Source: Verrucomicrobiales bacterium (GTDB lineage: Bacteria; Verrucomicrobiota; Verrucomicrobiia; Verrucomicrobiales; DEV007). From it: a DNA stretch of 64,000 bases. Location of the stretch: contig JARGPH010000028.1 in assembly GCA_029213065.1 (NCBI GenBank), forward strand, positions 1 through 64,000, in the 5' to 3' direction. The notes under the pieces are model-generated. The model saw only the letters and a list, made by a program, of their open reading frames with translations. It made no database searches and had not been told where the DNA came from. The stretch's first letter is position 1; each line of letters starts with the position of its first letter. Below are positions 26,897-34,453 of this stretch, piece after piece. A program made the position numbers and the translations under genes.

Positions 26897-28221
26897 GCGA
26901 ACAGTTCTTTGATGAGCTTGCCGTTGTTCACTAATTGAATCGGACGGCCCGAGGCATCGTGGAGAGTCTGTTGATGATCGATCCCCATTTTCGTGTAGAT
27001 GCTCGCTGCAAAATCTTCGGGTGCGTAGATGTTCTCGTTCGCGTAGTAACCTTTCACGTCGGTGGCGCCGACAATCTGTCCGCCGGGGATTCCCGCTCCG
27101 GCCATGAGCACACTCATCGCGAAAGACCAGTGGTCGCGACCGGCGTCCTTGTTGATCTTCGGAGTGCGTCCAAACTCGCCTAACAAAATTACCATCGTGT
27201 TGTCGAGTGAACCGCGTTCGGCGAGATCGCTGATGAGGGCGCTCACCCCGGTGTCGACGCGTTCAGCCTTGGTCTTTTTGTAATTATCAAAGAGCCCGCG
27301 GTGATCGTCCCAGCCGCCGTTGTAGACGGTCACAAAGGGAACACCCACCTCGGTGAGTCGGCGCGCCATGAGGAGTCGCTGACCGAAATCGTTGCGGCCA
27401 TAGGTCTCTCGCACTTTCTCAGGTTCCTTCGAAATATCGAAGGCCTCCTGAGCCTCGGTAGAGGTAATGAGATCAAAAGCGGATGCGTAGTAGTCATCAA
27501 AGTCGACCGCGGGATCCTCTGCCGCTGTGTCCGTGATGCGACGAAGCTGGTCGAGTGACTGGCGAAGCTCAACGCGCGATTTGGCACGACCGTCCTCGAT
27601 CTCTGTCGGAAGCGAGACGTCCCTGACGCGAAAACTCTTTTTGTTCGGATCGTCTCCGATCACAAAGGGAGCGTGCTGCGCGCCGAGGAAATTGGGACCT
27701 CCGGAGCGCGACATTCTCGGTGCGGAAACGTAGGCGGGAAGCCCGTGTTTCACCTCGCGGTTTTTGCTGACGACTGAACCGATGCTGGGGTGAAAAGTGA
27801 CGTAGGCGCCGCAACCCACCGGGACGGGGGTGGGGCGCCCCGTCATGAGATAATGATTTCCCGCTCCGTGGTTGTTCTGGTTGTGAGCGATCGAGCGGAT
27901 CACGGTGAATTTGTCGAAGGTCTTTGCGAGCTTCGGAAATTTATCGCAGAAGTGAACTCCCGGAACCGTCGTCGGAACGGTTCCGAACTCGCCCCGGATT
28001 TCGGAGGGAGCATCGGGCTTGGGATCGAAAGTTTCGTAGTGGGAGGGACCTCCATCGAGCCAGACAAAGATACAGCGGGTGTCGCTGCCTTTGGCGCCTG
28101 CCTGCGCTTTCAGCTTCAGCATGTCGGAGAGTCCGAGGCCACCGAGCGCGCCGAGACCGGTCTGAATGAAATCCCGTCGACCAAGTCCTTCGCAGTTTAG
28201 TAGTGAACGCAGCTTGCTCAT
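26893..28221 (-). CDS. DUF1501 family protein, Tat-exported
   Basis: With the start at the Met at 28221 (442 residues), the N terminus holds a twin-arginine motif (GLGRRDFIQTGLGALGG). The body is a typical DUF1501 protein with an alkaline-phosphatase-like core: IFVWLDGGPSHYETFDPK, NQNNHGAGNHYLMTGR, and GEFGRTPKINKDAGRDHW. The family always accompanies DUF1549/DUF1553 proteins in Planctomycetes and Verrucomicrobia. Its substrate is unproven, though a sulfatase-like hydrolysis has been suggested. The gene lies 84 bases after the DUF1553 gene and overlaps the PPC gene. Confidence 0.9.
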   Translation of the reverse strand: MSKLRSLLNCEGLGRRDFIQTGLGALGGLGLSDMLKLKAQAGAKGSDTRCIFVWLDGGPSHYETFDPKPDAPSEIRGEFGTVPTTVPGVHFCDKFPKLAKTFDKFTVIRSIAHNQNNHGAGNHYLMTGRPTPVPVGCGAYVTFHPSIGSVVSKNREVKHGLPAYVSAPRMSRSGGPNFLGAQHAPFVIGDDPNKKSFRVRDVSLPTEIEDGRAKSRVELRQSLDQLRRITDTAAEDPAVDFDDYYASAFDLITSTEAQEAFDISKEPEKVRETYGRNDFGQRLLMARRLTEVGVPFVTVYNGGWDDHRGLFDNYKKTKAERVDTGVSALISDLAERGSLDNTMVILLGEFGRTPKINKDAGRDHWSFAMSVLMAGAGIPGGQIVGATDVKGYYANENIYAPEDFAASIYTKMGIDHQQTLHDASGRPIQLVNNGKLIKELFA

Positions 28222-28305
28222 TGTTGTGGTAACCAGTTTCGCTTCAACTGCCTGTGAATCCAAGGGCGTGTTTGCGGGGGATGGGCTGGCTCATTCGGTT
28301 GGAGG

Positions 28306-30489
28306 TCAGTGGTTTAAAACAAATTCCGCGGAATTCACGAGCGACCAGATCAGGTTTTCTATTTTCTCTCTCGGCGCGGTTGCTTCTGTGCCGAGATGAT
28401 TCAAGGCGATCCGCTTCTCATCATCGGCGGGGGAGCGGGAAAAGAGGCGAAGGTAGATCTGTCCGACGGACTCTTCGGGGGACAGCTTCTCCAGTTCGCT
28501 CACCCAGGGATTTTCCCCGGCGAACTTTTTCTGGAGCACCTTCGAATTCATGAGGTGAAGCGCCTGGACGACACTGCCGCCGGGATCACGCTCGAGGGGG
28601 GGCGCCGCGCTGGAGTTGGGACGACCGAAGGCGTCGAGGAAGTCGTTCGGAAGAAGGTGGTTCCATTGCTGCATCGCGGGGCTGTCATTGGGAAGCCCCT
28701 GAAGTTTCTCCGGATCGCCGGTGATGGTTGAGAGGGTATCGAGAAGGACTTCTGCCGGCAACCGGCGCCGATAGCTGCGTGAGAAGTTCCGGGTGTCTGT
28801 CGCATTGTGTTCATTCGGTGTCGAACTCTGCTGGTAGAGCCGGCTCTTCAGGATCGTCGCGATGGTGTGCTTCTGGTCGTAGCCGTGCTCAACGAAATCC
28901 TTTGCAAGCCAGTCGAGGAGCGGCTGGTTCACGGCAGGATTCGATTCCCGAAAATCATCTACCGGATCGACGAGTCCTTTTCCAAGCAGCTCGGCCCAGA
29001 TCCGATTGACCATGGCACGGGCAAAATAGGGATTCTCCGGTTTCGTGATCCACTCCGCGAGGAGCGAGCGCGGGTCCCTGTCGCCGGTATCTCCATACTC
29101 AGTGCCATCGGGGGCGCGGGGTTTCATGACCGCTTCGGAGACGGGGTGTTTCACGGTGCCACCGGGTTCAAACCACCAGAACTCCGGCTCGCCGGAAATC
29201 GGAGCGGAGATGCCCTGTCCTTTCCGTTTCATCGATCCGAAAAAGGCCGCCATCGAGTAGTAGTCATCCTGGCTCCATTTTTCGGAGGGATGGTGGTGGC
29301 ACTTGGCACAATTGAGCCGGACCCCGAGGAAAATCTGACTGATAAACTCGGCCATGTCAGCAGGTTCGCGCTTGTCCCGAATCACCGCGACGGGCCCATA
29401 CCGGTGCGTGCTGCCCGAGGCGCTGAGCAATTCGGTGACGAATTCATTCCACGGCGTGTTGACCTGAAATTTCCGCCGGATCCAGTCATCGAGGAGATAG
29501 ACAGGTTTTACCCCGACGCGTTGTGTGTTGGGCCGGAGGAGATCGCCCCACTTCGTTGCCCAGTAGTTGGCGTAGTCGAATCGATTCTCCTCACTGAGCA
29601 GGGTGTCGACCAGTTTTGCGCGTTTGTCAGGGGCTTTGCTTTCGAGAAAGCGTTTCGTTTCCTCAACGGTGGGGATGCGACCGATCGCATCGAGGGTCGC
29701 GCGGCGAATGAACTCGGAGTCGGTGCAGGGAGCAGAGGGGAAAAGCCCGAGCTCGCGGAATCGCGCGTAGGCGAATTCGTCGATTTTGTTGTTCGCTTTC
29801 AGCGCGGTGTATTCACTTTCCGGGAGGAGTTGATCAGGCGGGATGACGACACGAACGGCCGCGACCTGATCGACGTAACGCACGATGACACTGTTCTCAC
29901 CGGGGACTTCGCCGGCGGTGATTTTCCCGTGGTGGTCGACCGTTGCGAAAGCCGCGTCATTGGAGGTGAACTCGCAGAGATCAGTGACATCGCGCTTCGT
30001 GCCATCGGAATAGGCGACGGTCACTTTAATGGGGCGGGTTTCGCCCTTTTTGAAACTCAGGGCCGGGGGATCTATCGTAATTCCGGTCGGTTCCGTTTCG
30101 TTCGGGATCGTGCGGGGAGCCCCCTCGGCAATCCACTGACGGATGACGCGGTAGGATTCCGAATCGACCTCGAAGCGCTTTTCGCCTTCGTGGGGGATCT
30201 GGTTGGTGGCTTTGAGTAAAATCAGAGAATGATCGGGGGAGGCGGGGAAGATGCGGCGGCCTTTCGCATCGAAAACAATTTCGCGATAATCGGAATCGGG
30301 ATCGAAAGAGAAGATGGAAAGCTGGAACCCGTTTTGACCGTCCGATTTTGCATGGCAGGCCCCCGCGACGCAGCCTGCCTTCGTGATCACGGGGAGGACG
30401 TCATTGGTGAACGAGATCGTGGGATCTCCTTCGGCGGATACGGGGGGGACGGCGAGAGCCACTGCGGCGACTGTGAGAAATCTATTCAC
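28306..30489 (-). CDS. DUF1549/DUF1553 cytochrome-like protein (PSCyt2/PSD1)
   Basis: I place the start at the GTG at 30489. The product then begins with a signal peptide (NRFLTVAAVALAVPPVSA), and the start overlaps the stop of the WD40 gene by 8 bases. The order is a haem-like cysteine motif (GCVAGACH), a Big2/Ig-like domain (TDLCEFTSNDAAFATVD), a DUF1549 domain with a second motif CAKCHHH, and a DUF1553 domain (FARAMVNRIWAELLGKGLVDP). These large periplasmic proteins are a hallmark of PVC bacteria and are presumed to be redox-linked enzymes in polysaccharide or sulfated-compound use. An in-frame ATG at 30555 is the alternative start. Confidence 0.88.
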   Translation of the reverse strand: MNRFLTVAAVALAVPPVSAEGDPTISFTNDVLPVITKAGCVAGACHAKSDGQNGFQLSIFSFDPDSDYREIVFDAKGRRIFPASPDHSLILLKATNQIPHEGEKRFEVDSESYRVIRQWIAEGAPRTIPNETEPTGITIDPPALSFKKGETRPIKVTVAYSDGTKRDVTDLCEFTSNDAAFATVDHHGKITAGEVPGENSVIVRYVDQVAAVRVVIPPDQLLPESEYTALKANNKIDEFAYARFRELGLFPSAPCTDSEFIRRATLDAIGRIPTVEETKRFLESKAPDKRAKLVDTLLSEENRFDYANYWATKWGDLLRPNTQRVGVKPVYLLDDWIRRKFQVNTPWNEFVTELLSASGSTHRYGPVAVIRDKREPADMAEFISQIFLGVRLNCAKCHHHPSEKWSQDDYYSMAAFFGSMKRKGQGISAPISGEPEFWWFEPGGTVKHPVSEAVMKPRAPDGTEYGDTGDRDPRSLLAEWITKPENPYFARAMVNRIWAELLGKGLVDPVDDFRESNPAVNQPLLDWLAKDFVEHGYDQKHTIATILKSRLYQQSSTPNEHNATDTRNFSRSYRRRLPAEVLLDTLSTITGDPEKLQGLPNDSPAMQQWNHLLPNDFLDAFGRPNSSAAPPLERDPGGSVVQALHLMNSKVLQKKFAGENPWVSELEKLSPEESVGQIYLRLFSRSPADDEKRIALNHLGTEATAPREKIENLIWSLVNSAEFVLNH

Positions 30490-31927
30490 CGGTTTTAGCG
30501 AGTTGGGGGTTACGCTTCGGGACTTCGACGGTCTGCTTGAGTTTTCCGTTTTCATCCCAGAGGAAGACCTTTCCGTTTTCCCCGCCGGCGACGAGCCACT
30601 GCTTCGCGGGATGGACGGCCATTGCAAAAAGATTCGTGGAAACGGTGTCGAAGCTCCGCTCTTTCGCGCCGGTTGATCGCTGTTCCCCTTCATGTTCCTT
30701 CAGCTCGGTAAACGCTGCCGGCTTTCCGGATTCAAAAACTGAAAAGATACGATCGGTGTTCACCGCCCTGGCTTTTTCGGGATCTTTCTCTTCGGTCTTC
30801 TTCTTCAGATTCGCCGGATCGCTTTTCCAGGAAAGCGCATAGACGGGGCCGGAGCGGGAACTCGAAAAGGAACCTGTCTTCTTCCCGGATTCCAAATCCC
30901 AGACCTTGATCTCCTCATCGTCACCGCCGGTCGCGATCCGGTCATCTTCGGGTGAAAAGGAGGCCGCAAGAACGTAACCGGTGTGGCCTTCGAGCCGCGT
31001 CGTGATTTTGTGCGTCCTGCTGTCGCGAATCGTGACGAGTTTGTCGGAGGAGGCGGTCGCGTAAAACTTCCCTGAATGACTGCGCGAGAGGGCGTAGATC
31101 GAATCGAGGTGCGCGGTATCGAAGGACTTCACCTTTTTTGTCTTCAGGTCGATCTCGTGAAGGCGGCCGAGCTGCGAGGGCAATGAATCCGCGGCGAGAA
31201 TGCGCGGCGGGGAATCGAGGAAGACGAGCGCGGTCTGCCGGCCGAGAAAAGGTGCTTCCAGTTTGGCGGGAGCTTTGGTCGGCTCTGCGACATCCCACAA
31301 AAGGAGCGAGCGAAAACCGCCCGAGGCGAGGGTCTTGCCATCGTCTGAAAAGGTGAGTGACTGAACCGCGTCGGCGTGTCCGGAGGAAGTGACCTTGAAT
31401 TTCAATTCCCACGCGTCTTTTTTCTGATCCGGTTTTGTGATCGCATACCAGTCGATTCGGCTGCCCTGTCCGACCGCGAGCGTTTTGCCATCGGGTGAAA
31501 TGGCCATGGCGAGGACCGGTGCGTAAGTGTCAGGAAGAGCGGCGAGCTTGACCTCTTGCTTTTCGGGGAGCTGGAGTGAGGCCCATTTGGCGGAATCCCA
31601 CTTCGCACCGTCATCGATCCACTTTTCGATCGCGAGAATCTCGCGGGGATCGAGTTGGGATTTGGGCGGCATGTGAGAATCGGCATCGGGGTAGAGCAAT
31701 TCGACAAGATAACTCTCAGCCGCCTTCCCCGGGACGATCGCCGCATCGGTGTCTCCGCCTTTGATGAGGGATTCCTGTGATTCAATGAGAAGGCCGCCCT
31801 TCTGTTTGGACTCGGAATGACAGCTGACGCATTCCCGGTTCAAAATCGCGAGGGGATCAGGCTCGACAGCTCTGCCCGTTGGCACGAGGGCGGTAAGCAA
31901 GAGCAGCGTGATTCCTAATCCTTTCAT
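30482..31927 (-). CDS. PSCyt1 cytochrome-c-like plus WD40 repeat protein
   Basis: The 481-residue exported protein (signal peptide about 1-20) starts with a Planctomycete-type cytochrome c module. It contains the haem motif CVSCH and the typical MPPKSQLDPREILAIEKWIDDGA end. Several WD40 blades follow, marked by repeated Gly-His...Trp-Asp spacing (GHADAVQSLTFSDDGKTLASG; GHTGYVLAASFSPEDDRIATGG; IKVWDLESG). It is the first gene of the four-gene operon and likely forms an electron-transfer or scaffold component with the DUF1553 and DUF1501 proteins. Confidence 0.9.
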   Translation of the reverse strand: MKGLGITLLLLTALVPTGRAVEPDPLAILNRECVSCHSESKQKGGLLIESQESLIKGGDTDAAIVPGKAAESYLVELLYPDADSHMPPKSQLDPREILAIEKWIDDGAKWDSAKWASLQLPEKQEVKLAALPDTYAPVLAMAISPDGKTLAVGQGSRIDWYAITKPDQKKDAWELKFKVTSSGHADAVQSLTFSDDGKTLASGGFRSLLLWDVAEPTKAPAKLEAPFLGRQTALVFLDSPPRILAADSLPSQLGRLHEIDLKTKKVKSFDTAHLDSIYALSRSHSGKFYATASSDKLVTIRDSRTHKITTRLEGHTGYVLAASFSPEDDRIATGGDDEEIKVWDLESGKKTGSFSSSRSGPVYALSWKSDPANLKKKTEEKDPEKARAVNTDRIFSVFESGKPAAFTELKEHEGEQRSTGAKERSFDTVSTNLFAMAVHPAKQWLVAGGENGKVFLWDENGKLKQTVEVPKRNPQLAKTGE

Positions 31928-32058
31928 CAGGAGCCAGTTTTGGACTTTTCAGCCCTTTGGTCAACTGACGTAAGCACGACGGGCCATGGCGGAGATGCGC
32001 CTCTCATGAAGACCGCGCCTTGACCGGAGGGACTTGTGGTGAATGATTTAGCGGTGTT

Positions 32059-32337
32059 ATGAATCGTTCGGAACTTCAACGGCTTTTGAATCAGGAGGCA
32101 GCTGCGCCGGCAGATGGTCTCCCTGAGAATTTTGCCGGGGAGATTCTCGCGAAGGGTAAGCGTTTGCGTCGGCTTCTGCGCCAGCATTGGAAGTCGCTTG
32201 CTGTCGCCAGTTTTGTTTCACTGCTGATCGCGATTGCTTTCGGACTCGGGGCGGCGCCCTCGTCTTCTCATGATTCAGCGCCTCCGCTGCTTCTTTTTCA
32301 AGGCAACTCCGACGGTTCTCCTTTTTCTTCAAAATGA
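32059..32337 (+). CDS. CnrY-like membrane anti-sigma factor
   Basis: The 92-residue protein has a cytoplasmic helical N terminus (SELQRLLNQEAAAPADGLPENFAGEIL), a basic stretch, one membrane segment (about 48-64), and a short periplasmic tail. Sequence alone is too short for a family call. Size (CnrY is 95 residues), single membrane pass and position directly before a CnrX-type sensor and an ECF sigma gene all match CnrY of Cupriavidus. CnrY holds the sigma factor at the membrane. Its stop overlaps the next start by 4 bases (32334-32337). Confidence 0.7.
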   Translation: MNRSELQRLLNQEAAAPADGLPENFAGEILAKGKRLRRLLRQHWKSLAVASFVSLLIAIAFGLGAAPSSSHDSAPPLLLFQGNSDGSPFSSK

Positions 32338-32795
32338 CGCGTCTCCGATCCATTCTCTGGTCTCTCGGAACGGTCTGCCTCGCCGCAGCCGTGTCCTATC
32401 TGGTGGCCCGCGGGACTGTGAAGCGATCCGAAGCACCATCGGCGCACGAGCATTCGGAACAGGGGTTTCACGCCTGGTTGCACGAGAATCTCGCGATCAC
32501 GGCGGAGCAGGAGGCGATCCTGCATCCTCATGAAGTTGCCTTTGAAAAGGATCGCAATCAAATCCGCGCGGAGATCGAATCGTCGGGTCGCAAACTGGCT
32601 GCCGCGATCCGTGCCTTTGATGCCGATTCCGCTGAAGTGACTGCAGCCCGCGAAGAACTCACGAAATGGCAGGGGGAATTGCAGGAGGCGACTTTGAACC
32701 ATTTTTTCGCAATGAAAGAGCATCTCACTGAGGAGCAGGGCGCGAAGCTCCTCGGGTGGACACACGACAGTATCGTTCATGGACATCACGATTGA
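32334..32795 (+). CDS. cnrX: CnrX-type periplasmic Ni/Co sensor
   Basis: The 153-residue protein has an N-terminal membrane anchor (about 8-26) and an all-helical periplasmic domain of the Metal_resist/ZraP-CnrX group. The five metal ligands known from Cupriavidus CnrX (His42, His46, Glu63, His119, Met123) are all found here at exactly +4: His46 and His50 in FHAWLH, Glu67, His123 and Met127 in NHFFAMK. The match in spacing makes nickel or cobalt sensing likely. A His-rich C-terminal tail (VHGHHD) is additional. It overlaps the ECF sigma gene by 17 bases. Confidence 0.85.
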   Translation: MTRLRSILWSLGTVCLAAAVSYLVARGTVKRSEAPSAHEHSEQGFHAWLHENLAITAEQEAILHPHEVAFEKDRNQIRAEIESSGRKLAAAIRAFDADSAEVTAAREELTKWQGELQEATLNHFFAMKEHLTEEQGAKLLGWTHDSIVHGHHD

Positions 32796-33402
32796 AGATT
32801 TTGAGTTCGGGAGGACCGATCGCACCGACCTGCTTTCGCGATCGTTTTCGGAAGCGCACGACGACCGGCTCGCCAGCGCTGCTGCGGCCGGTGATGACGA
32901 GGCGTTTTGCAAGCTGGTCGAGTTGCATCAGGAGCGCGTTTTCCACTTCTGCTTTCGTTGGCTCCGGAACAGCGAAGACGCCCGGGAAGCGGCTCAGGAT
33001 ACCTTCATTCGCGTCTACGAAGCGATCCCCCGTTATGAAAAGCGCGGCAAGTTCACGACCTGGCTGTATCGCATTGCCTTGAATCTTTGCCGTGATCATT
33101 TCAAATCCAAAGCGGCCCGCCAGCGACGGGCCACTCAGTCCTTCGGCGATGTTCAGGAGCCGTCAATCTGTCCGCTCGCCCGCCCTGATGAAACGGCGGC
33201 AAAGACGGATGAGCATGCACGCATGCAGGAGGAAATCATGGCGTTGCCGGACAAACTTCGTGCGGCGGTGGTGCTTTTCGCTCTCGAGGGCCTGAGCCAG
33301 AGCGATTGCGCCGCGATTCTGAAGTGCTCGGTCCGTGCTGTCGAAGGCCGACTCTATCGGGCGCGGGAGATTCTGAGAGTGGCGGCCGAAAGCGAATCCT
33401 GA
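32779..33402 (+). CDS. cnrH: ECF RNA polymerase sigma factor, CnrH-like
   Basis: The 207-residue protein has sigma region 2 (about 40-110, with VFHFCFRWLRNSEDAREAAQ and KFTTWLYRIALNLCRDH) and region 4 (about 155-203, with ALPDKLRAAVVLFALEGLSQ and RAVEGRLYRAREIL). There are no regions 1 or 3, as in ECF sigmas. It follows the anti-sigma and sensor genes in the same order as cnrYXH, with overlapping reading frames. It would be released when the sensor binds metal, and would then transcribe its own operon and probably the uptake genes downstream. Confidence 0.88.
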   Translation: MDITIEDFEFGRTDRTDLLSRSFSEAHDDRLASAAAAGDDEAFCKLVELHQERVFHFCFRWLRNSEDAREAAQDTFIRVYEAIPRYEKRGKFTTWLYRIALNLCRDHFKSKAARQRRATQSFGDVQEPSICPLARPDETAAKTDEHARMQEEIMALPDKLRAAVVLFALEGLSQSDCAAILKCSVRAVEGRLYRAREILRVAAESES

Positions 33403-33485
33403 CTTTTTTCCTTTTTTTGTGGGGTGGGTAGGGGAGTTGTCGTTTCAAGTCGACGGGGAGTGGTTATTCCTCCCTTTCTCGACTC

Positions 33486-34412
33486 ATGAAAATCTCGTTT
33501 TTGGCTCCTTTTGCCGTTATTGCCTGTTCTGTTTTCCTCGCCGGATGCGGCGATGTCCCGCAGGCAAATGCGGTGGAAAAGCCTTCAGGCGGGGCTCCTC
33601 AAGTGTATTGCTCGAACTATCCTCTGTTCTATTTCACGGAGCGAATCGGCGGTGATCTGCTAGAGGCGAAATTTCCTGTCCCGGCGGATACCGATCCAGC
33701 CTTCTGGAAGCCTTCGGAAAAGGATCTTCTCGCGATGCAATCCGCTGCTCTGCTCGTCACGAATGGAGCGACCTATGAGAAGTGGCTCACCACTGTGAGT
33801 CTTCCGCAGAGCCGGATTCTCGATACCTCGAAGTCTTTTAAGGGAGAGTACATTGCGAGCAAATACACGCTGGTGCATACCCATGGAGGTGGTGATGCGC
33901 ACTCTCATGCGGGGACCGAATTCTCCACCTGGATGGATTTTCAGCAGGCGATCTGGCAAGCGGAGGAAATTCGCGATGCTCTGATTCGTCTCATGCCGGA
34001 GAAAGCCGCGACGCTCGAGGAGAATTTTGATCGTCTCGCAATCGATCTTGAGAAGCTTCATCTCGACTTCAGCTTTGTCGGGCCGGGGATCGATCTGCAC
34101 CCCCTCGTGGCGTCGCACCCTGTTTATTCCTATTTTTCGAGACGCTACAAATTGAACATCGAGTCGGTCCACTGGGAGCCGGAGACCGTCCCCGATGCGG
34201 CGGCACTCGATGAATTGAAAACGATTCTCACAGCCCATCCTGCGAAATGGATGATCTGGGAAGGTGAGCCGGTTGCAGAGTCGGTGGCGCTTCTCAAAGA
34301 TATGGGTTTGGAAAGCATTGTCATCGACCCCTGCGGCAATCGTCCCGCGGCAGGTGATTTTCTTTCAGTCATGAAGCAGAACCTCGCGAACCTGCGAAAA
34401 ATCAGCCTCTGA
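33486..34412 (+). CDS. ZnuA-like metal-binding lipoprotein with altered ligand set
   Basis: The 308-residue protein has a lipoprotein signal (VFLAGC, lipidated Cys21) and the cluster A-I fold of ABC metal-binding proteins (AALLVTNGATYEKWL; AEEIRDALIRLMP; SYFSRRYKL). A His-rich loop HTHGGGDAHSH lies at 131-141. Of the usual ligands, His211 and Asp281 are kept. The first His is replaced by Ala72 (DPAFWKPS) and the second by Ser147 (FSTWMD). No ABC permease or ATPase gene is nearby. It may hand a metal to another carrier, or store it. It lies 83 bases after the sigma gene and 41 bases before the TonB receptor. Confidence 0.8.
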   Translation: MKISFLAPFAVIACSVFLAGCGDVPQANAVEKPSGGAPQVYCSNYPLFYFTERIGGDLLEAKFPVPADTDPAFWKPSEKDLLAMQSAALLVTNGATYEKWLTTVSLPQSRILDTSKSFKGEYIASKYTLVHTHGGGDAHSHAGTEFSTWMDFQQAIWQAEEIRDALIRLMPEKAATLEENFDRLAIDLEKLHLDFSFVGPGIDLHPLVASHPVYSYFSRRYKLNIESVHWEPETVPDAAALDELKTILTAHPAKWMIWEGEPVAESVALLKDMGLESIVIDPCGNRPAAGDFLSVMKQNLANLRKISL

Positions 34413-34453
34413 GTGAGTTCAGCTCCTGTCTTCCCATTTCACTTTTTAATCTT

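Noticed and set aside
28807-30219. 470-codon plus-strand open frame
   Set aside because: It lies wholly antisense to the DUF1549/DUF1553 gene, whose motifs are clear. Long antisense frames are common in GC-rich genes, and no domain is visible.
32020-32047. TTGACC-N16-AATGAT as promoter of the cnrYXH-like operon
   Set aside because: The -10 box is weak, and the start codon at 32059 would follow only about 5 bases after the expected transcript start. An ECF-type promoter could not be located either.
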